Shown: piece after piece, positions 51,093 to 61,598 of the stretch
Layout of the letters: each line of letters starts with the position of its first letter
Numbering within the stretch: position 1 is the first letter of the stretch
Source: Youxingia wuxianensis
GTDB taxonomy: Bacteria; Bacillota; Clostridia; Oscillospirales; Ruminococcaceae
Direction: 5' to 3'
DNA length: 64,000 nt
NCBI RefSeq assembly: GCF_014385085.1
Contig: NZ_JACRTD010000007.1
Coordinates: forward strand, 1 to 64,000
Notes under the pieces: generated by a model
Seen by the model: only the letters and a program-made list of their open reading frames with translations
Databases searched by the model: none
What the model was told of the DNA's origin: nothing
Translations under genes and position numbers: made by a program

Positions 51093-51923
51093 ATGGCGAT
51101 TAAGACCTATAAACCGACAACCCCGTCCCGTCGTGAGATGACCTCTATCGACTACAGCGGCTTGTCGAAGGTTGCGCCGGAGAAAAGTCTTCTGGAACCT
51201 ATGAAGAAAACTTCCGGACGCAATAATACAGGCAGAATTACGGTTCGCCACCGGGGAGGCGGCAACCGTAGAAAATACCGGGTAATTGATTTTAAGAGAG
51301 ACAAGATTGGCACCGCCAATGTGCTCACCCTGGAATACGACCCTAACCGTACCGCGCACATTGCTTTGGTTCAGTATGAGGACGGCGAAAAACGCTACAT
51401 CATCGCCCCCAACGGGCTGAAGGTGGGCGACACCGTAACCACCGGACCCAGCGCGGACATCAAACCGGGCAACGCCCTTCCGATGGCCAACATCCCGGTA
51501 GGTACCTTTATTCACAACATTGAGCTTTATCCGGGCAAAGGCGCGCAGCTGGCGCGTTCCGCTGGTATCCAGGCTCAGTTGATGGCAAAAGAAGGCGCCT
51601 ATGCGCTGGTAAGACTTCCTTCCGGCGAATTGAGAAACATCCCTGCCAACTGCATGGCCACTATCGGTCAGGTAGGCAACATTGATAATGAAAACATCTC
51701 CCTTGGCAAGGCAGGCCGCCGCCGTCATATGGGCTGGCGTCCAACCGTCCGCGGTTCGGTAATGAACCCCTGCGATCACCCCCATGGTGGTGGTGAGGGC
51801 AAATCCCCGATCGGACGTCCGGGTCCTGTTACTCCTTGGGGCAAACCGGCCCTGGGCTATAAGACTCGTGAGAAACATCACCGCTCCGACAAGTTCATTG
51901 TCAAGCGTCGCAACGCGAAATAA
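51093..51923 (+). CDS. rplB: 50S ribosomal protein L2
   Basis: Core 50S protein needed for subunit joining and peptidyl transfer. 276 aa from the ATG at [27 protein letters not shown] and the C-terminal [16 protein letters not shown] (with the key His) are present. A 138-bp upstream in-frame extension is spurious: it runs through the hairpin spacer. RBS GAGGAGAG is 15 bp away, rather far. Confidence 0.97.
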   Translation: MAIKTYKPTTPSRREMTSIDYSGLSKVAPEKSLLEPMKKTSGRNNTGRITVRHRGGGNRRKYRVIDFKRDKIGTANVLTLEYDPNRTAHIALVQYEDGEKRYIIAPNGLKVGDTVTTGPSADIKPGNALPMANIPVGTFIHNIELYPGKGAQLARSAGIQAQLMAKEGAYALVRLPSGELRNIPANCMATIGQVGNIDNENISLGKAGRRRHMGWRPTVRGSVMNPCDHPHGGGEGKSPIGRPGPVTPWGKPALGYKTREKHHRSDKFIVKRRNAK

Positions 51924-51950
51924 GGCGGGCTGAAAGGAGGCAACTGAATT

Positions 51951-52223
51951 ATGGGTAGAAGCGTAAAAAAAGGACCTTACGTGCAGTCCGCGCTGCTTAA
52001 AAGGGTTCAGCAGATGAATGAAAGCGGCGACAAAAAGGTCGTATTAAAGACCTGGAGCCGCGCGTCTACAATATTCCCGGATTTTGTTGGACACACATTT
52101 GCGGTACATGACGGCCGCAAACATGTGCCGGTATATGTGACGGAAGATATGGTAGGACATAAACTGGGCGAGTTCGCTCCCACCAGAACCTACCGTGGTC
52201 ACGCCGGTGCGAAAAAATCCTAA
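51951..52223 (+). CDS. rpsS: 30S ribosomal protein S19
   Basis: Head protein near the A site. 90 aa; [18 protein letters not shown] and the closing [12 protein letters not shown] are typical. GAAAGGAGG precedes the ATG. Gaps of 27 bp on both sides fit one transcript. Confidence 0.97.
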   Translation: MGRSVKKGPYVQSALLKRVQQMNESGDKKVVLKTWSRASTIFPDFVGHTFAVHDGRKHVPVYVTEDMVGHKLGEFAPTRTYRGHAGAKKS

Positions 52224-52250
52224 TAAGGTGGCCGAAAGGAGGAAATCACC

Positions 52251-52586
52251 ATGGAAGCAAAAGCTTCATTAAGACACGCTCGGATCTCGCCGCGCAAAGT
52301 GCAGATCGTGCTTGATCTTATCAGAAATAAGCCTGCGAATGAGGCTATGGCAATTTTAAAGCACACTCCAAAGGCCGCTTGCGAGCCGCTGGAAAAACTG
52401 CTCAAGTCGGCGATGGCAAACGCGGAGAACAACTTTAACATGGATAAAAACAATCTCTATGTTTCGGAATGTTACGCAACCCCTGGTCCGACGATGAAAC
52501 GTATCAGACCGAGAGCGCAGGGCAGAGCCTTCAGAATTATGAAGAGAACTTCTCATGTGTTCATTACCGTTAAGGAAAAGGAATAA
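52251..52586 (+). CDS. rplV: 50S ribosomal protein L22
   Basis: Lines the exit tunnel with L4; macrolide-resistance changes fall in its hairpin. 111 aa; [18 protein letters not shown] and the beta-hairpin tip region [16 protein letters not shown] are intact. AAAGGAGG precedes the ATG. Confidence 0.97.
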   Translation: MEAKASLRHARISPRKVQIVLDLIRNKPANEAMAILKHTPKAACEPLEKLLKSAMANAENNFNMDKNNLYVSECYATPGPTMKRIRPRAQGRAFRIMKRTSHVFITVKEKE

Positions 52587-52606
52587 GCTGAAAGAGGAGG
52601 TAAACT

Positions 52607-53287
52607 ATGGGCCAAAAAGTGAATCCGCACGGGCTCCGTGTCGGTGTAATCAAGGATTGGGATTCCCGCTGGTTTGCTAAGGACAAAGCTTTCGGCGATA
52701 TCCTTGTCGAGGATTATAAGCTGCGCAAGTTCTTAAAGAAAACCTTGTTCGACGCGGGCGTTCCCAAGATTGAAATTGAAAGGGACGCGACCAAAGTTCG
52801 AATCCACATCCACTGCGCCCGCCCCGGTATTGTAATCGGCAAAGGCGGAGCAGAAATCGAAAAAATCCGCAAACAGTGCGATGATATGATCAATAAGGGC
52901 AAGGACAACAAAGTCAACGTGTTCATCAATGTTGTCGAGGTAAAACAGCCCGATAAAAACGCTCAGCTGGTAGCGGAGAGCATCGCCGCTCAGCTGGTGA
53001 ACCGTGTATCTTTCCGCCGCGCTATGAAACAGGCCATTGGCCGCGCTATGAAATTTGGCGCCAAGGGCATTAAAGTAATGGTTGCCGGACGGTTGGGCGG
53101 CGCGGAAATCGCCAGAAGCGAGCATTATCACGAAGGCACAATCCCCCTGCAGACCATCCGGGCCGACATTGATTACGGCTTTGCGGAGGCTGACACCACT
53201 TACGGCAAGATCGGCGTAAAAGTGTGGATCTATGCCGGAGAAGTACTTGGGGAAAGAAAACCCCAGAGGGAAGGAGGCAATAAATAA
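52607..53287 (+). CDS. rpsC: 30S ribosomal protein S3
   Basis: Lines the mRNA entry channel and helps unwind mRNA. 226 aa: KH type II domain with [13 protein letters not shown] (about 74-86) and a C-terminal S3 domain (about 110-215). AGAGGAGG precedes the ATG. The stop codon TAA shares its last base with the rplP ATG. Confidence 0.97.
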   Translation: MGQKVNPHGLRVGVIKDWDSRWFAKDKAFGDILVEDYKLRKFLKKTLFDAGVPKIEIERDATKVRIHIHCARPGIVIGKGGAEIEKIRKQCDDMINKGKDNKVNVFINVVEVKQPDKNAQLVAESIAAQLVNRVSFRRAMKQAIGRAMKFGAKGIKVMVAGRLGGAEIARSEHYHEGTIPLQTIRADIDYGFAEADTTYGKIGVKVWIYAGEVLGERKPQREGGNK

Positions 53288-53718
53288 TGCTTCTGCCTAA
53301 AAGAGTAAAGTACCGCAGAGTACACAGAGGACGCATGAAGGGCAAAGCCACCAGAGGAAACAAGGTAACCTACGGCGATTACGGCCTGCAGGCCCTGGAG
53401 CCGGCTTGGATTACCTCCAATCAGATTGAGGCCGCCCGTATTGCGATGACCCGTTATATCAAACGTGGTGGTCAGGTATGGATCAAAATCTTCCCTGACA
53501 AACCGATTACCCAAAAACCTGCTGAAACCCGAATGGGTTCCGGTAAAGGCAGCCCGGAATACTGGGTAGCTGTTGTAAAACCCGGCAGAGTTATGTTTGA
53601 AATCGGCGGCGTAACCGAAGATCTGGCCAGAGAAGCGATGCGTCTTGCGATGCACAAACTGCCGATCAAATGTAAATTTGTCAGCAAAGAAACTGAGGAA
53701 AAGGGGAGTGAAGAGTAA
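53287..53718 (+). CDS. rplP: 50S ribosomal protein L16
   Basis: Binds near the A-site tRNA elbow. 143 aa; begins [19 protein letters not shown] and has the loop [20 protein letters not shown] (about 76-95). Overlaps its neighbours on both sides by one base, so rpsC, rplP and rpmC are translationally coupled. Confidence 0.97.
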   Translation: MLLPKRVKYRRVHRGRMKGKATRGNKVTYGDYGLQALEPAWITSNQIEAARIAMTRYIKRGGQVWIKIFPDKPITQKPAETRMGSGKGSPEYWVAVVKPGRVMFEIGGVTEDLAREAMRLAMHKLPIKCKFVSKETEEKGSEE

Positions 53719-53918
53719 TGAAGGCAAACGAGATTAGAGAATTGTCTCCAGCGGAACTGGATCAGAAACTGTCTGACCTCAAAGCCGAGCTTTTCAACCT
53801 TCGTTTCCAGCACGCCATCAATCAGCTCGATAACCCGATGAGACTTAATGTGGTGAAAAAAGACATCGCCCGCGTTAAAACCATCATCCGGGAAAACGAA
53901 CTGAAGAACGTGCAGTAA
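53718..53918 (+). CDS. rpmC: 50S ribosomal protein L29
   Basis: Small helical protein at the tunnel exit. 66 aa; [19 protein letters not shown] then [17 protein letters not shown] is the standard two-helix hairpin. Starts on the last base of the rplP stop. Confidence 0.97.
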   Translation: MKANEIRELSPAELDQKLSDLKAELFNLRFQHAINQLDNPMRLNVVKKDIARVKTIIRENELKNVQ

Positions 53919-53940
53919 GCGGAAGGGAGGACAAAGGTAA

Positions 53941-54198
53941 ATGAGCGAAAGAAATCTCAGAAAAACCCGTGTCGGAATGGTTGTCAGCGACAAGATGGAT
54001 AAAACCGTTGTGGTAGCTATTCAGGATAACGTAAAACACCCCCTTTACAAAAAAATCATTAAGCGCACCTCGAAGTTCAAAGCCCACGATGAGAAGAACG
54101 AATGCGGCATTGGCGACAAGGTGGAAATTATGGAGACCCGTCCGTTGTCCAAAGACAAACGGTGGAGAGTGGTCAATATCATTTCCAAAGCGAAATAA
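53941..54198 (+). CDS. rpsQ: 30S ribosomal protein S17
   Basis: Binds 16S rRNA near helix 11. 85 aa; begins [19 protein letters not shown], has the OB-fold TVVVAIQD and ends with [14 protein letters not shown]. Ribosome site GGAAGGGAGG. Confidence 0.97.
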   Translation: MSERNLRKTRVGMVVSDKMDKTVVVAIQDNVKHPLYKKIIKRTSKFKAHDEKNECGIGDKVEIMETRPLSKDKRWRVVNIISKAK

Positions 54199-54233
54199 TT
54201 TAAGGTTAGTAAGGCCGAAAGGAGGAACGCTCT

Positions 54234-54602
54234 GTGATACAGATGCAAACCCGTCTGAAAGTAGCTGACAACACCGGCGCAAAAGAACTGATGTGCATCA
54301 GAGTGTTGGGTGGCTCCCGCAGAAGATACGCCAATATCGGCGATGTGGTAGTAGCTTCCGTTAAAAAAGCGGCGCCTGGCAGTCAGGTAAAAAAAGGCGA
54401 CGTTGTAAAAGCAGTGATCGTTCGTTCCGCAAAAGGGGTTCGCCGCGATGACGGTACCTATATCCGTTTTGACGAGAACGCAGCGGTTATCATAAAAGAA
54501 GACAAAAACCCAAGGGGCACACGTATTTTTGGCCCAGTGGCGAGGGAACTCCGTGAAAAGGAGTACCTCAAGATATTAAGCCTCGCTCCTGAGGTGCTGT
54601 AA
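54234..54602 (+). CDS. rplN: 50S ribosomal protein L14
   Basis: Sits at the subunit interface and is bound by RsfS to keep subunits apart. 122 aa; [18 protein letters not shown] is the family hallmark. GTG start with AAAGGAGG 8 bp upstream; an ATG three codons later would remove the conserved N-terminus. Confidence 0.97.
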   Translation: MIQMQTRLKVADNTGAKELMCIRVLGGSRRRYANIGDVVVASVKKAAPGSQVKKGDVVKAVIVRSAKGVRRDDGTYIRFDENAAVIIKEDKNPRGTRIFGPVARELREKEYLKILSLAPEVL

Positions 54603-54617
54603 TGGAGGTGCTCGAAA

Positions 54618-54941
54618 GTGAATAAGCTTCACATTAAAAAGGGCGATACAGTAATCGTTCTGTCCGGCAAGGACAAGGGCAAAAAGGGCAAGGTTCTTGA
54701 GGTGAGCCCCAAAGAGCAAAAGGTTATCGTAGAAGGCATCAACATGGTTACTAAACACGTCAAACCCCGTAAAATGGGCGATGTTGGCGGTATTGTAAAG
54801 GTAGAAGGCGCCATGTATGCCTGCAAAGTGATGGCCGTTTGCCCAAAATGCGGCAAACCCACAAGACCTGCGCATAAATTCTTAAACGACGGCTCGAAAG
54901 AGCGTGTTTGTAAAAACGCTGGCTGCGGTGAAACTTTTTAA
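54618..54941 (+). CDS. rplX: 50S ribosomal protein L24
   Basis: Assembly initiator of the 50S subunit. 107 aa with the KOW motif [19 protein letters not shown] (about 7-25). The C-terminus carries CPKCGKPTR and a second Cys pair (CKNAGC), a zinc-ribbon-like end seen in some Clostridia. GTG start, GGAGGTGCTCGAAA upstream. Confidence 0.96.
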   Translation: MNKLHIKKGDTVIVLSGKDKGKKGKVLEVSPKEQKVIVEGINMVTKHVKPRKMGDVGGIVKVEGAMYACKVMAVCPKCGKPTRPAHKFLNDGSKERVCKNAGCGETF

Positions 54942-54957
54942 GTAAGGAGGAGAAAAC

Positions 54958-55497
54958 ATGGCAAGAATGAAAGAGCGGTACCAGGGAGAAATCGCCCCTG
55001 CGCTTATGACTAAGTTTGGCTACAAAAGTGTCATGCAGATCCCCAAGCTTGATAAAGTTGTTATCAACGTTGGCTGCGGCGAAGCTCGTGACAATCCGAA
55101 GATCATTGACGCCATTGTCTCTGATTTGTCCAAAATCACTGGACAAAGACCGGTTGTCTGCAAAGCGAAAAAGTCCGTTGCTAACTTCAAGCTGCGTGAA
55201 GGCATGAACATCGGCGCTAAGGTTACCCTGCGGGGCGACCGGATGTACGAGTTTGTGGACAGACTGTTTAACGTTGCTCTCCCGCGTGTAAGAGACTTCA
55301 GAGGCATCAACCCCAATGGGTTTGACGGCAGAGGAAACTACAACATGGGACTCAAAGAGCAGCTGATTTTCCCTGAGATCGAATATGATAAAATTGACAA
55401 GGTCAGAGGCATGGATATATGCTTTGTAACCACAGCGAAAACCGATGAAGAGTCCCGTGAGCTTTTAAGCTTAATGGGTGCTCCATTTGCGAAGTAA
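54958..55497 (+). CDS. rplE: 50S ribosomal protein L5
   Basis: Contacts 5S rRNA and P-site tRNA in the central protuberance. 179 aa; [16 protein letters not shown] (about 33-48), [24 protein letters not shown] loop and the closing [11 protein letters not shown] are all present. GTAAGGAGG precedes the ATG. Confidence 0.97.
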   Translation: MARMKERYQGEIAPALMTKFGYKSVMQIPKLDKVVINVGCGEARDNPKIIDAIVSDLSKITGQRPVVCKAKKSVANFKLREGMNIGAKVTLRGDRMYEFVDRLFNVALPRVRDFRGINPNGFDGRGNYNMGLKEQLIFPEIEYDKIDKVRGMDICFVTTAKTDEESRELLSLMGAPFAK

Positions 55498-55509
55498 GGA
55501 GGAGATATT

Positions 55510-55695
55510 GTGGCGAAAACATCAATGAAAGTAAAGCAGCAGCGCACTCCGAAGTACTCTACAAGAGCGTACACAAGATGCAAAATCTGCGGCAGACCAC
55601 ATGCTTACCTTCGCAAATTCGGTATATGCCGAATCTGTTTCAGAGAACTGGCATATAAAGGTCAGATCCCCGGCGTAAGGAAAGCAAGCTGGTAA
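55510..55695 (+). CDS. rpsZ: 30S ribosomal protein S14, zinc type
   Basis: The short, zinc-binding form of S14. 61 aa with CKICGRPH (Cys pair about 24/27) and CRICFRE (Cys pair about 40/43); the zinc-free paralogue used in zinc starvation is not in the window. GTG start, GGAGGAGATATT upstream. Confidence 0.97.
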   Translation: MAKTSMKVKQQRTPKYSTRAYTRCKICGRPHAYLRKFGICRICFRELAYKGQIPGVRKASW

Positions 55696-55725
55696 AACAA
55701 AGCTGAGCAAAAGGAGGTTGACGGC

Positions 55726-56124
55726 ATGCATATCACCGATACCATCGCTGACATGCTGACACGTATCAGAAATGCGAACGACGCAAAACATGATACTGTT
55801 GATATTCCTGCTTCCAACATGAAGAAAGCGATCGCTCAGATTTTGTTGGACGAAGGATATGTTAAAAGTTTTCAAATAGTTGAAGACGACAAACAGGGAG
55901 TTATTCGAGTAACCCTGAAATACGGCCCCGGCAAGACCCCCGTTATCCAGGGTCTGCGCAGAGTGTCCAAACCGGGCCTGCGTATCTACACAAGCTGCGA
56001 GGATATGCCCAGGGTAATGAAAGGTCTTGGCACTGCCATCCTTTCCACCAATAAGGGCGTTATGACCGACAAGGCCGCGAGAGCTGCCAACGTTGGCGGC
56101 GAAGTCCTTGCGTTTATTTGGTAA
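55726..56124 (+). CDS. rpsH: 30S ribosomal protein S8
   Basis: Binds the 16S central domain; in E. coli it represses the spc operon. 132 aa; [15 protein letters not shown] at the start and [20 protein letters not shown] near the end are diagnostic. AAAGGAGGTTGACGGC upstream. Confidence 0.97.
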   Translation: MHITDTIADMLTRIRNANDAKHDTVDIPASNMKKAIAQILLDEGYVKSFQIVEDDKQGVIRVTLKYGPGKTPVIQGLRRVSKPGLRIYTSCEDMPRVMKGLGTAILSTNKGVMTDKAARAANVGGEVLAFIW

Positions 56125-56139
56125 GGGGGTGCACAGTAG

Positions 56140-56685
56140 ATGAGTAGAATTGGAAGAAAGCCCATCGCTGTCCCGGCCGGCGTTGATGTAAAAATCGACG
56201 GCAGCACCGTGACTGTAAAAGGACCAAAAGGGACCCTTAGCAGAACCTTTCATCCTTTGATGAGCATCGCGTTGGAAAATAATGAACTTACTGTTACAAG
56301 ACCCAGCGACGAAAAGCTTCACAAAAGTCTCCATGGACTTACCAGAACCTTGCTTGCAAACATGGTTCACGGTGTGACCGAGGAGTTTAAGAAAGAGCTT
56401 GAAATTAACGGCGTCGGTTACCGTGCGGCCAAGCAGGGCAAACAGCTGGTTATGAACTTGGGATATTCCCATCAGGTGTTCATGAGCGATACCGACGACA
56501 TCACAATTGACGTACCTGCCCCGAATAAGATTATTATCCATGGCCCTGATAAGCAGAAGGTTGGTCAGTTTGCGGCGGAAGTCCGCGAAAAACGTCCGCC
56601 GGAACCTTACAAAGGCAAGGGTATTAAGTATATCGACGAAGTTATCATCCGCAAGGAAGGTAAGGCAGGTAAGGGCAAGAAGTAA
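56140..56685 (+). CDS. rplF: 50S ribosomal protein L6
   Basis: Near the factor-binding site. 181 aa of two repeated domains: [17 protein letters not shown] at the start and [17 protein letters not shown] (about 155-171) near the end. AAGGGGGTGCACAGTAG upstream is a weaker ribosome site than its neighbours. Confidence 0.97.
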   Translation: MSRIGRKPIAVPAGVDVKIDGSTVTVKGPKGTLSRTFHPLMSIALENNELTVTRPSDEKLHKSLHGLTRTLLANMVHGVTEEFKKELEINGVGYRAAKQGKQLVMNLGYSHQVFMSDTDDITIDVPAPNKIIIHGPDKQKVGQFAAEVREKRPPEPYKGKGIKYIDEVIIRKEGKAGKGKK

Positions 56686-56703
56686 ACGAAGGAGTGAATT
56701 GAC

Positions 56704-57063
56704 ATGGTAACTAGGCCTGACAGAAATGCAAACCGTCTGAAACGGCATGTAAGAGTCAGAGCGAAGATCAGCGGCACCCCTGAGTGCCCTCGTCTTAATG
56801 TTTTCCGCTCCGCTAAACACATTTACGCCCAGATTATTGACGATGTCAATGGTGTTACACTGTGTGCGGCATCTTCAATGGACAAAGAAATCGAAGGTTT
56901 TGGCGGTAACAAGGAAGCAGCAAAAAAAGTCGGCGCAGCGCTTGCAAAGAAAGCTGCCGACAAAGGAATCCAGGCGGTTGTGTTTGACCGCGGCGGATAT
57001 ATTTATCACGGCCGTGTAAAAGAATTGGCAGAAGCGGCTCGTGAAGGCGGCCTCAAATTCTAA
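56704..57063 (+). CDS. rplR: 50S ribosomal protein L18
   Basis: Binds 5S rRNA with L5. 119 aa; [20 protein letters not shown] then [16 protein letters not shown] is typical; ends [17 protein letters not shown]. 18 bp after rplF. Confidence 0.97.
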   Translation: MVTRPDRNANRLKRHVRVRAKISGTPECPRLNVFRSAKHIYAQIIDDVNGVTLCAASSMDKEIEGFGGNKEAAKKVGAALAKKAADKGIQAVVFDRGGYIYHGRVKELAEAAREGGLKF

Positions 57064-57078
57064 AAAGGAGGGATACTT

Positions 57079-57579
57079 TTGGCTCTTATAGATGCATCGA
57101 CGCTCGATCTGAAAGAGAGAGTAGTAGCAATTAACCGTGTTTCCAAAACGGTTAAAGGCGGACGTATTTTCAAGTTCGCTGCTCTGGTTGTTGTAGGCGA
57201 CGGTAACGGAACTGTTGGCTACGGCCTGGGCAAAGCCTCCGAGGTACCCGACGCAATCCGCAAAGGTATTGAGGACGCAAAGAAAAACTTAAAGAAAATT
57301 TCCCTGAAGGGAACTACGATTCCCCATGAAGTTATCGGCGTTTACGGCGCGGGCAGAGTTCTGATGAAACCGGCTCCTCAGGGTACCGGCGTTATCGCGG
57401 GCGGCCCGGTGCGTGCGGTATTGGAAGTTGCAGGCATCAGAGATATCCGAACAAAATCTCTGCGCTCGAACAATCCATGTAACGTAGTAAGCGCAACCAT
57501 CAACGGCTTGGCTTCCCTGCGGGATGTAGAGCAGGTTGCCGCGGTTCGCGGGAAATCTGTAACGGATATTTTAGGATAA
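57079..57579 (+). CDS. rpsE: 30S ribosomal protein S5
   Basis: Accuracy and mRNA-entry protein. 166 aa; the N-terminal double-stranded-RNA-binding fold has [20 protein letters not shown] (about 14-33), [20 protein letters not shown] (about 95-114) in the second domain. TTG start with AAAAGGAGGG upstream, no alternative nearby. Confidence 0.97.
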   Translation: MALIDASTLDLKERVVAINRVSKTVKGGRIFKFAALVVVGDGNGTVGYGLGKASEVPDAIRKGIEDAKKNLKKISLKGTTIPHEVIGVYGAGRVLMKPAPQGTGVIAGGPVRAVLEVAGIRDIRTKSLRSNNPCNVVSATINGLASLRDVEQVAAVRGKSVTDILG

Positions 57580-57592
57580 GGAGATGGCGAAC

Positions 57593-57772
57593 ATGGCACA
57601 GCTTAAGATTAAACTCGTAAAGAGCCTTGTCGGAAGAAAAGATGACCAGATTGCCACTGTTTATTCTCTGGGCCTGCGCAAAGTGGGTTCTGAGGTTATC
57701 CAGCCCGACAATGACGCCACCAAAGGCAAAATCGCAAAGATTTCCCACCTCATTGAGGTTACTGATGCATAA
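57593..57772 (+). CDS. rpmD: 50S ribosomal protein L30
   Basis: Small 50S protein absent from some lineages. 59 aa; [16 protein letters not shown], then [13 protein letters not shown]. Of two in-frame ATGs 9 bp apart I choose the second, because AAGGAG is 9 bp before it and touches the first. Confidence 0.96.
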   Translation: MAQLKIKLVKSLVGRKDDQIATVYSLGLRKVGSEVIQPDNDATKGKIAKISHLIEVTDA

Positions 57773-57792
57773 AGCAAGGAGGTGCAGGTAAG

Positions 57793-58233
57793 ATGAAATT
57801 GCATGAACTTTCTCCAGCACCCGGCTCTACCAAGGACGTATATCGCAAGGGAAGAGGCGCGGGTTCCGGCAACGGCAAAACCGCCGGCAAGGGACACAAG
57901 GGCCAGAAAGCCCGTTCCGGCGGCGGCGTAAGACCGGGATTTGAAGGCGGCCAGATGCCCCTTCAGAGACGTTTGCCGAAAAGAGGATTTGTAAATATCT
58001 TCGCTACCAAATATGCTACAATCAACGTTTCCGATCTGGAAAAATTTGAGGATGGCGCGGTAGTAGACGCCCAGGCCATTGTTGACGCGGGACTGCTTAA
58101 AAAGACTCTCGATGGCGTGAAGGTTCTCGGCAGAGGTGAAATTACAAAGAAACTTACAGTAAACGTAGCAGCTTTTTCAGCGTCTGCCAAAGAGAAAATC
58201 GAGAAAGCAGGCGGAAAGGCTGAGGTGAAATAG
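57793..58233 (+). CDS. rplO: 50S ribosomal protein L15
   Basis: Late-assembly 50S protein. 146 aa; [20 protein letters not shown], a Gly/Lys/Arg-rich N-terminal extension (about 20-60) and [12 protein letters not shown] are typical. Its stop is one base before the secY ATG. Confidence 0.97.
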   Translation: MKLHELSPAPGSTKDVYRKGRGAGSGNGKTAGKGHKGQKARSGGGVRPGFEGGQMPLQRRLPKRGFVNIFATKYATINVSDLEKFEDGAVVDAQAIVDAGLLKKTLDGVKVLGRGEITKKLTVNVAAFSASAKEKIEKAGGKAEVK

Positions 58234-58234
58234 G

Positions 58235-59530
58235 ATGTTTGCAACGTTAAAGAACGCATGGCATATTGCGGATATCAGAAAGAAACTTCTGTATACGCTG
58301 ATGATCCTGGTGCTGTTCAGACTTGGCGCGGCGGTTCCGGTACCGTTTCTTGATACCACCGTTCTGCAGGGTCTGATCTCCCAGGGAGGAAACCTGCTGG
58401 GATATTTGGATATCCTCTCCGGCGGTTCCTTCTCCCAAGCGACCGTATTTGCCCTTTCGATCACCCCATACATCACTTCCTCCATTGTGATCCAGCTGCT
58501 GACAGTTGCGATCCCGGCGTTGGAAAGGTTGGCAAAAGAGGGCGAGGAAGGAAGAAAGAAAATCAACAAGATCACCCGTTATACTACGGTAGGTCTGGCG
58601 TTGGTTCAGGCGTTTGCCTATTACACCATGCTCAAAAACCAGCATGCGGTTTCTTATACCAGCGGCTGGGAAGGCGTATTCGCTGCATTTATCATTGTTT
58701 TGACCTTTACGGCAGGCGCCATGCTCATTGTATATTTGGGCGAGCGCATTGACGAAAAGGGCATTGGCAACGGTATTTCCATGATCCTGTTTGCAGGTAT
58801 CGTATCCAGAGGCCCCGCTGCTATCCGCAAGCTGTGGACTTATATCCAGCTTGCTAACGCAGGGGAAACTCTTTACTACTTTACAGTTCCGCTGGTAGTT
58901 GTACTGTTTGTCGCTTTGATTGTGGTGATCATCATCATGACCAACGCGGAACGCCGTATTCCGGTACAGTACGCTAAGAAAGTGGTTGGACGCAAAATGT
59001 ATGGCGGCCAGTCTACCTTTATTCCCATTAAGGTAAACATGTCCGGCGTGCTGCCGATTATCTTTGCGAGCTCCCTGCTTGCCATTCCGGGTACCATCAA
59101 AGCGTTTGTGGATCCTCAGGCAACAGGTACGCTGGGCAAGATTTTAGGCGCATTTGATTACAACCGTCCTTTGTACGCTATTTTATACTTTATACTGATC
59201 CTGGCGTTTAACTATTTCTATGTGGCTATTCAGTATAATCCCATTGAAATGGCGAACAATCTGCGCAACAACAGCGGTACGATCCCGGGGATTCGTCCGG
59301 GCAGACCAACTTCTGATTTTATTTCAAGAATTATTTCCAAGATTACCCTGTTAGGCGGTATTTTCTTAGCGCTGGTAGCGGTTCTGCCTATTGGCGTAGG
59401 CGCTATTACTAAGATGAACATCGCCCTTGGCGGTACTTCTATTATCATCGTTGTCGGCGTGGCGCTTGACACCTTCCGGCAGCTGGAATCCCAGATGATG
59501 ATGCGCCACTACAAAGGCTTCTTAGAGTAA
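58235..59530 (+). CDS. secY: Protein translocase subunit SecY
   Basis: Channel-forming subunit of the Sec translocon in the cytoplasmic membrane. 431 aa with ten predicted membrane spans; LGAAVPVPFLDT in the first loop, GERIDEKGIGNGISMILFAG (about 169-188) and VVGRKMYGGQSTFIPIKVN (about 250-268) are hallmarks. The C-terminal RQLESQMMMRHYKGFL contacts SecA and ribosome. The rplO stop overlaps its ribosome site region. Confidence 0.98.
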   Translation: MFATLKNAWHIADIRKKLLYTLMILVLFRLGAAVPVPFLDTTVLQGLISQGGNLLGYLDILSGGSFSQATVFALSITPYITSSIVIQLLTVAIPALERLAKEGEEGRKKINKITRYTTVGLALVQAFAYYTMLKNQHAVSYTSGWEGVFAAFIIVLTFTAGAMLIVYLGERIDEKGIGNGISMILFAGIVSRGPAAIRKLWTYIQLANAGETLYYFTVPLVVVLFVALIVVIIIMTNAERRIPVQYAKKVVGRKMYGGQSTFIPIKVNMSGVLPIIFASSLLAIPGTIKAFVDPQATGTLGKILGAFDYNRPLYAILYFILILAFNYFYVAIQYNPIEMANNLRNNSGTIPGIRPGRPTSDFISRIISKITLLGGIFLALVAVLPIGVGAITKMNIALGGTSIIIVVGVALDTFRQLESQMMMRHYKGFLE

Positions 59531-59544
59531 GAGAGGTAAAGTTT

Positions 59545-60177
59545 ATGAAACTGATACTCCTCGGCGCTCCAGGCGCCGGAAAAGGGACACAGGCAGAGAT
59601 TATCTGCGGGCATTTGAACATCCCAACAATCAGCACGGGCAATATCATCCGTGAAGCTTTAAAAAACGGCACTGAAATGGGTGTTCGGGCCAAATCCTAT
59701 ATGGATGAGGGGAAACTTGTTCCGGATGATGTGGTGATTGGAATTATCAAAGAGCGTCTTGCCAAAGACGACTGTAAAAACGGGTTTATCCTGGATGGAT
59801 TTCCCCGTACAGTTCCTCAGGCGCAGGCGCTGGATGATATGGGAGTGATGATCGATAAGGTAATCGATCTGGAGGTTGCCGACGAGGCGATCGAAGGACG
59901 GTTAACCGGAAGACGTGTATGCGAAGCGTGCGGCGCCAGCTATCATACGGAGCATAAGCCTGCGAAAACCGAAGGCGTATGCGACAAATGCGGCGGCAGA
60001 CTGGTGATCCGTAAAGATGACCAGCCGGACACGGTCAAAGGACGTCTAAAAGTATATCATGAGCAGACAGAGCCGCTGAAGGATTACTATGCCAAAACTG
60101 GCAAATTAGTAATTGTGCAGGGCCAGGAGAGAATTGAGGAAACCACCAAATTAGTTCTCGCTGCTCTGGAGGCGTAA
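59545..60177 (+). CDS. adk: Adenylate kinase, zinc-lid type
   Basis: Interconverts ATP + AMP and 2 ADP. 210 aa; P-loop GAPGAGKGTQAE (7-18), AMP site DGFPRT, and a LID with CEACGASYH and CDKCGGRL, the four-Cys zinc site of Gram-positive forms. AGAGGTAAAGTTT upstream; four bases before map. Confidence 0.98.
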   Translation: MKLILLGAPGAGKGTQAEIICGHLNIPTISTGNIIREALKNGTEMGVRAKSYMDEGKLVPDDVVIGIIKERLAKDDCKNGFILDGFPRTVPQAQALDDMGVMIDKVIDLEVADEAIEGRLTGRRVCEACGASYHTEHKPAKTEGVCDKCGGRLVIRKDDQPDTVKGRLKVYHEQTEPLKDYYAKTGKLVIVQGQERIEETTKLVLAALEA

Positions 60178-60181
60178 TTGT

Positions 60182-60928
60182 ATGATTGTGCTTAAAACAT
60201 CAAAAGAGCTTTCCGCCCTGCGGCGGGCAGGTCAAATAACAGCACAAGCACTACAGGTGGGGGGTAAGGCGGTTGTCCCGGGGGCAACCACGGGAGAGAT
60301 TGACCGCATTATCAAAGAGTTTATTGTTTCAAAGGGCGCCAAACCCTCGTTTTTAGGGTATGATGGTTTTCCGGGAAGCGCGTGTATTTCAGTCAACGAC
60401 CAGGTAATCCACGGCATTCCTGGCAAGCGTAAAATTGAGGAAGGCGATATCGTAAGCATCGATGTGGGAGCGTTTTTTGACGGTTACCACGGAGACAGCG
60501 CCGCGACTTTCGCGGCGGGAAATGCCGACGAAAACGCCAAAGCCTTGATGGAAGCAACCGAAAAAAGCCTGCGGGCGGGTATTGCCGCCGCACAGGCGGG
60601 CGCGCGTATCGGTGATATCGGTCACGCGGTGCAGTCGTTGGTAGAGCCTTTGGGCTATGGCGTGGTCAGAGAGTTTGTGGGCCACGGGGTAGGAAAAGAT
60701 CTCCATGAAGCCCCGGAAGTTCCAAACTACGGACGTGCCGGTCATGGACCAAGGCTGATGCCCGGCATGGTAATCGCAATCGAGCCGATGATCAATGAAA
60801 AATCGCCGGCGATCAAGGTGCTGGACGACGGATGGACGGTGGTTACCGCCGATCGCGGGCTGTCCGCTCACTTTGAACACACTATCGCAATTACCGAGAC
60901 TGGCCCGGTAATTCTTACCTTGCCGTAA
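60182..60928 (+). CDS. map: Methionine aminopeptidase, type I
   Basis: Removes N-terminal Met from nascent proteins. 248 aa with the five metal ligands in place: Asp in SIDVGAFFDGYHGDSA (two), His in GHGVGKDLHEAPEVPN, Glu in IEPMINE and Glu near the end in SAHFEHTIAITE (that segment carries the substrate-side residues). Placed in the adk-map-infA order usual for Firmicutes. Confidence 0.97.
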   Translation: MIVLKTSKELSALRRAGQITAQALQVGGKAVVPGATTGEIDRIIKEFIVSKGAKPSFLGYDGFPGSACISVNDQVIHGIPGKRKIEEGDIVSIDVGAFFDGYHGDSAATFAAGNADENAKALMEATEKSLRAGIAAAQAGARIGDIGHAVQSLVEPLGYGVVREFVGHGVGKDLHEAPEVPNYGRAGHGPRLMPGMVIAIEPMINEKSPAIKVLDDGWTVVTADRGLSAHFEHTIAITETGPVILTLP

Positions 60929-60944
60929 GGAGGTGCCAGAAGCC

Positions 60945-61208
60945 TTGCCGATTGGGATAGGGTGTGTGGTGAAAGCGACCGCCGGACGCGACGCAGATGG
61001 GTTTTACGTAGTATGCGGGATAGAAAACGGATTTGTTTTGCTTGCCGACGGCAAGCGAAGGAAACTGGAAAAACCCAAAAAGAAAAACGTAAAACATGTA
61101 CGGAAAACCAACATGCAGCTGGATTTAAATGTTATTACAACAGATAAAGGTTTAAGAAGGGCGTTGTCCCCCTTAAACGTAAACGAGGGAGGTAATCAGC
61201 TTGTCTAA
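60945..61208 (+). CDS. KOW-domain RNA-binding protein
   Basis: An 87-aa basic protein with an N-terminal KOW-type fold ([20 protein letters not shown]) and a Lys-rich tail ([17 protein letters not shown]). Such genes sit between map and infA in Firmicutes and are thought to bind rRNA or act as L14e-like factors; no precise role is proven. I use the TTG with AAGGAGG 11 bp upstream; the GTG before it touches that ribosome site. It overlaps infA by 8 bp. Confidence 0.85.
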   Translation: MPIGIGCVVKATAGRDADGFYVVCGIENGFVLLADGKRRKLEKPKKKNVKHVRKTNMQLDLNVITTDKGLRRALSPLNVNEGGNQLV

Positions 61209-61419
61209 AGAAGATGTAATTGAAATTGAAGGCACCGTAGTAGAAAGTTTGCCCAATGCTCAATTTTTAGTTGAGCTGCCCAATGGACACAGGCTTTTAG
61301 CTCATATATCAGGCAAGCTGCGGATGAATTTTATCCGCATTCTGCCGGGAGATAAGGTCACATTGGAGATGTCTCCGTACGACCTGACCAAGGGACGCAT
61401 TACCTGGCGTTCCAAGTAA
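61201..61419 (+). CDS. infA: Translation initiation factor IF-1
   Basis: Blocks the A site during initiation. 72 aa OB-fold; [19 protein letters not shown], then [19 protein letters not shown] is textbook IF-1. TTG start with GGGAGGTAATCAGC upstream, inside the end of the KOW gene. Confidence 0.97.
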   Translation: MSKEDVIEIEGTVVESLPNAQFLVELPNGHRLLAHISGKLRMNFIRILPGDKVTLEMSPYDLTKGRITWRSK

Positions 61420-61451
61420 ACCGATAAGGGATTTTAAGGAGGTAGTTTCAG

Positions 61452-61565
61452 ATGAAAGTAAGACCTTCCGTTAAGCCCATTTGCGAGAAGTGTAAGATCA
61501 TCAAGCGCAAGGGCCGCATTATGGTGATATGCTCAAACCCAAAGCACAAACAGCGTCAGGGCTAA
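61452..61565 (+). CDS. rpmJ: 50S ribosomal protein L36, zinc type
   Basis: A 37-residue gene too short for usual ORF cut-offs: it opens [19 protein letters not shown] and ends KHKQRQG, with CEKC, a lone Cys and His forming the four-ligand zinc site (Cys11, Cys14, Cys27, His32). AAGGAGG lies 11 bp before the ATG. Zinc-type, as for S14. Confidence 0.97.
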   Translation: MKVRPSVKPICEKCKIIKRKGRIMVICSNPKHKQRQG

Positions 61566-61598
61566 GTGCAAACCAAGTAATGGAGGTGCAACAGAAGT

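Noticed and set aside
55522-56820. A 432-codon open frame on the minus strand across the rpsZ-rplR region
   Set aside because: It is antisense to four secure ribosomal protein genes and has no ribosome site or recognisable domain; high-bias ribosomal genes often leave the antisense frame open.
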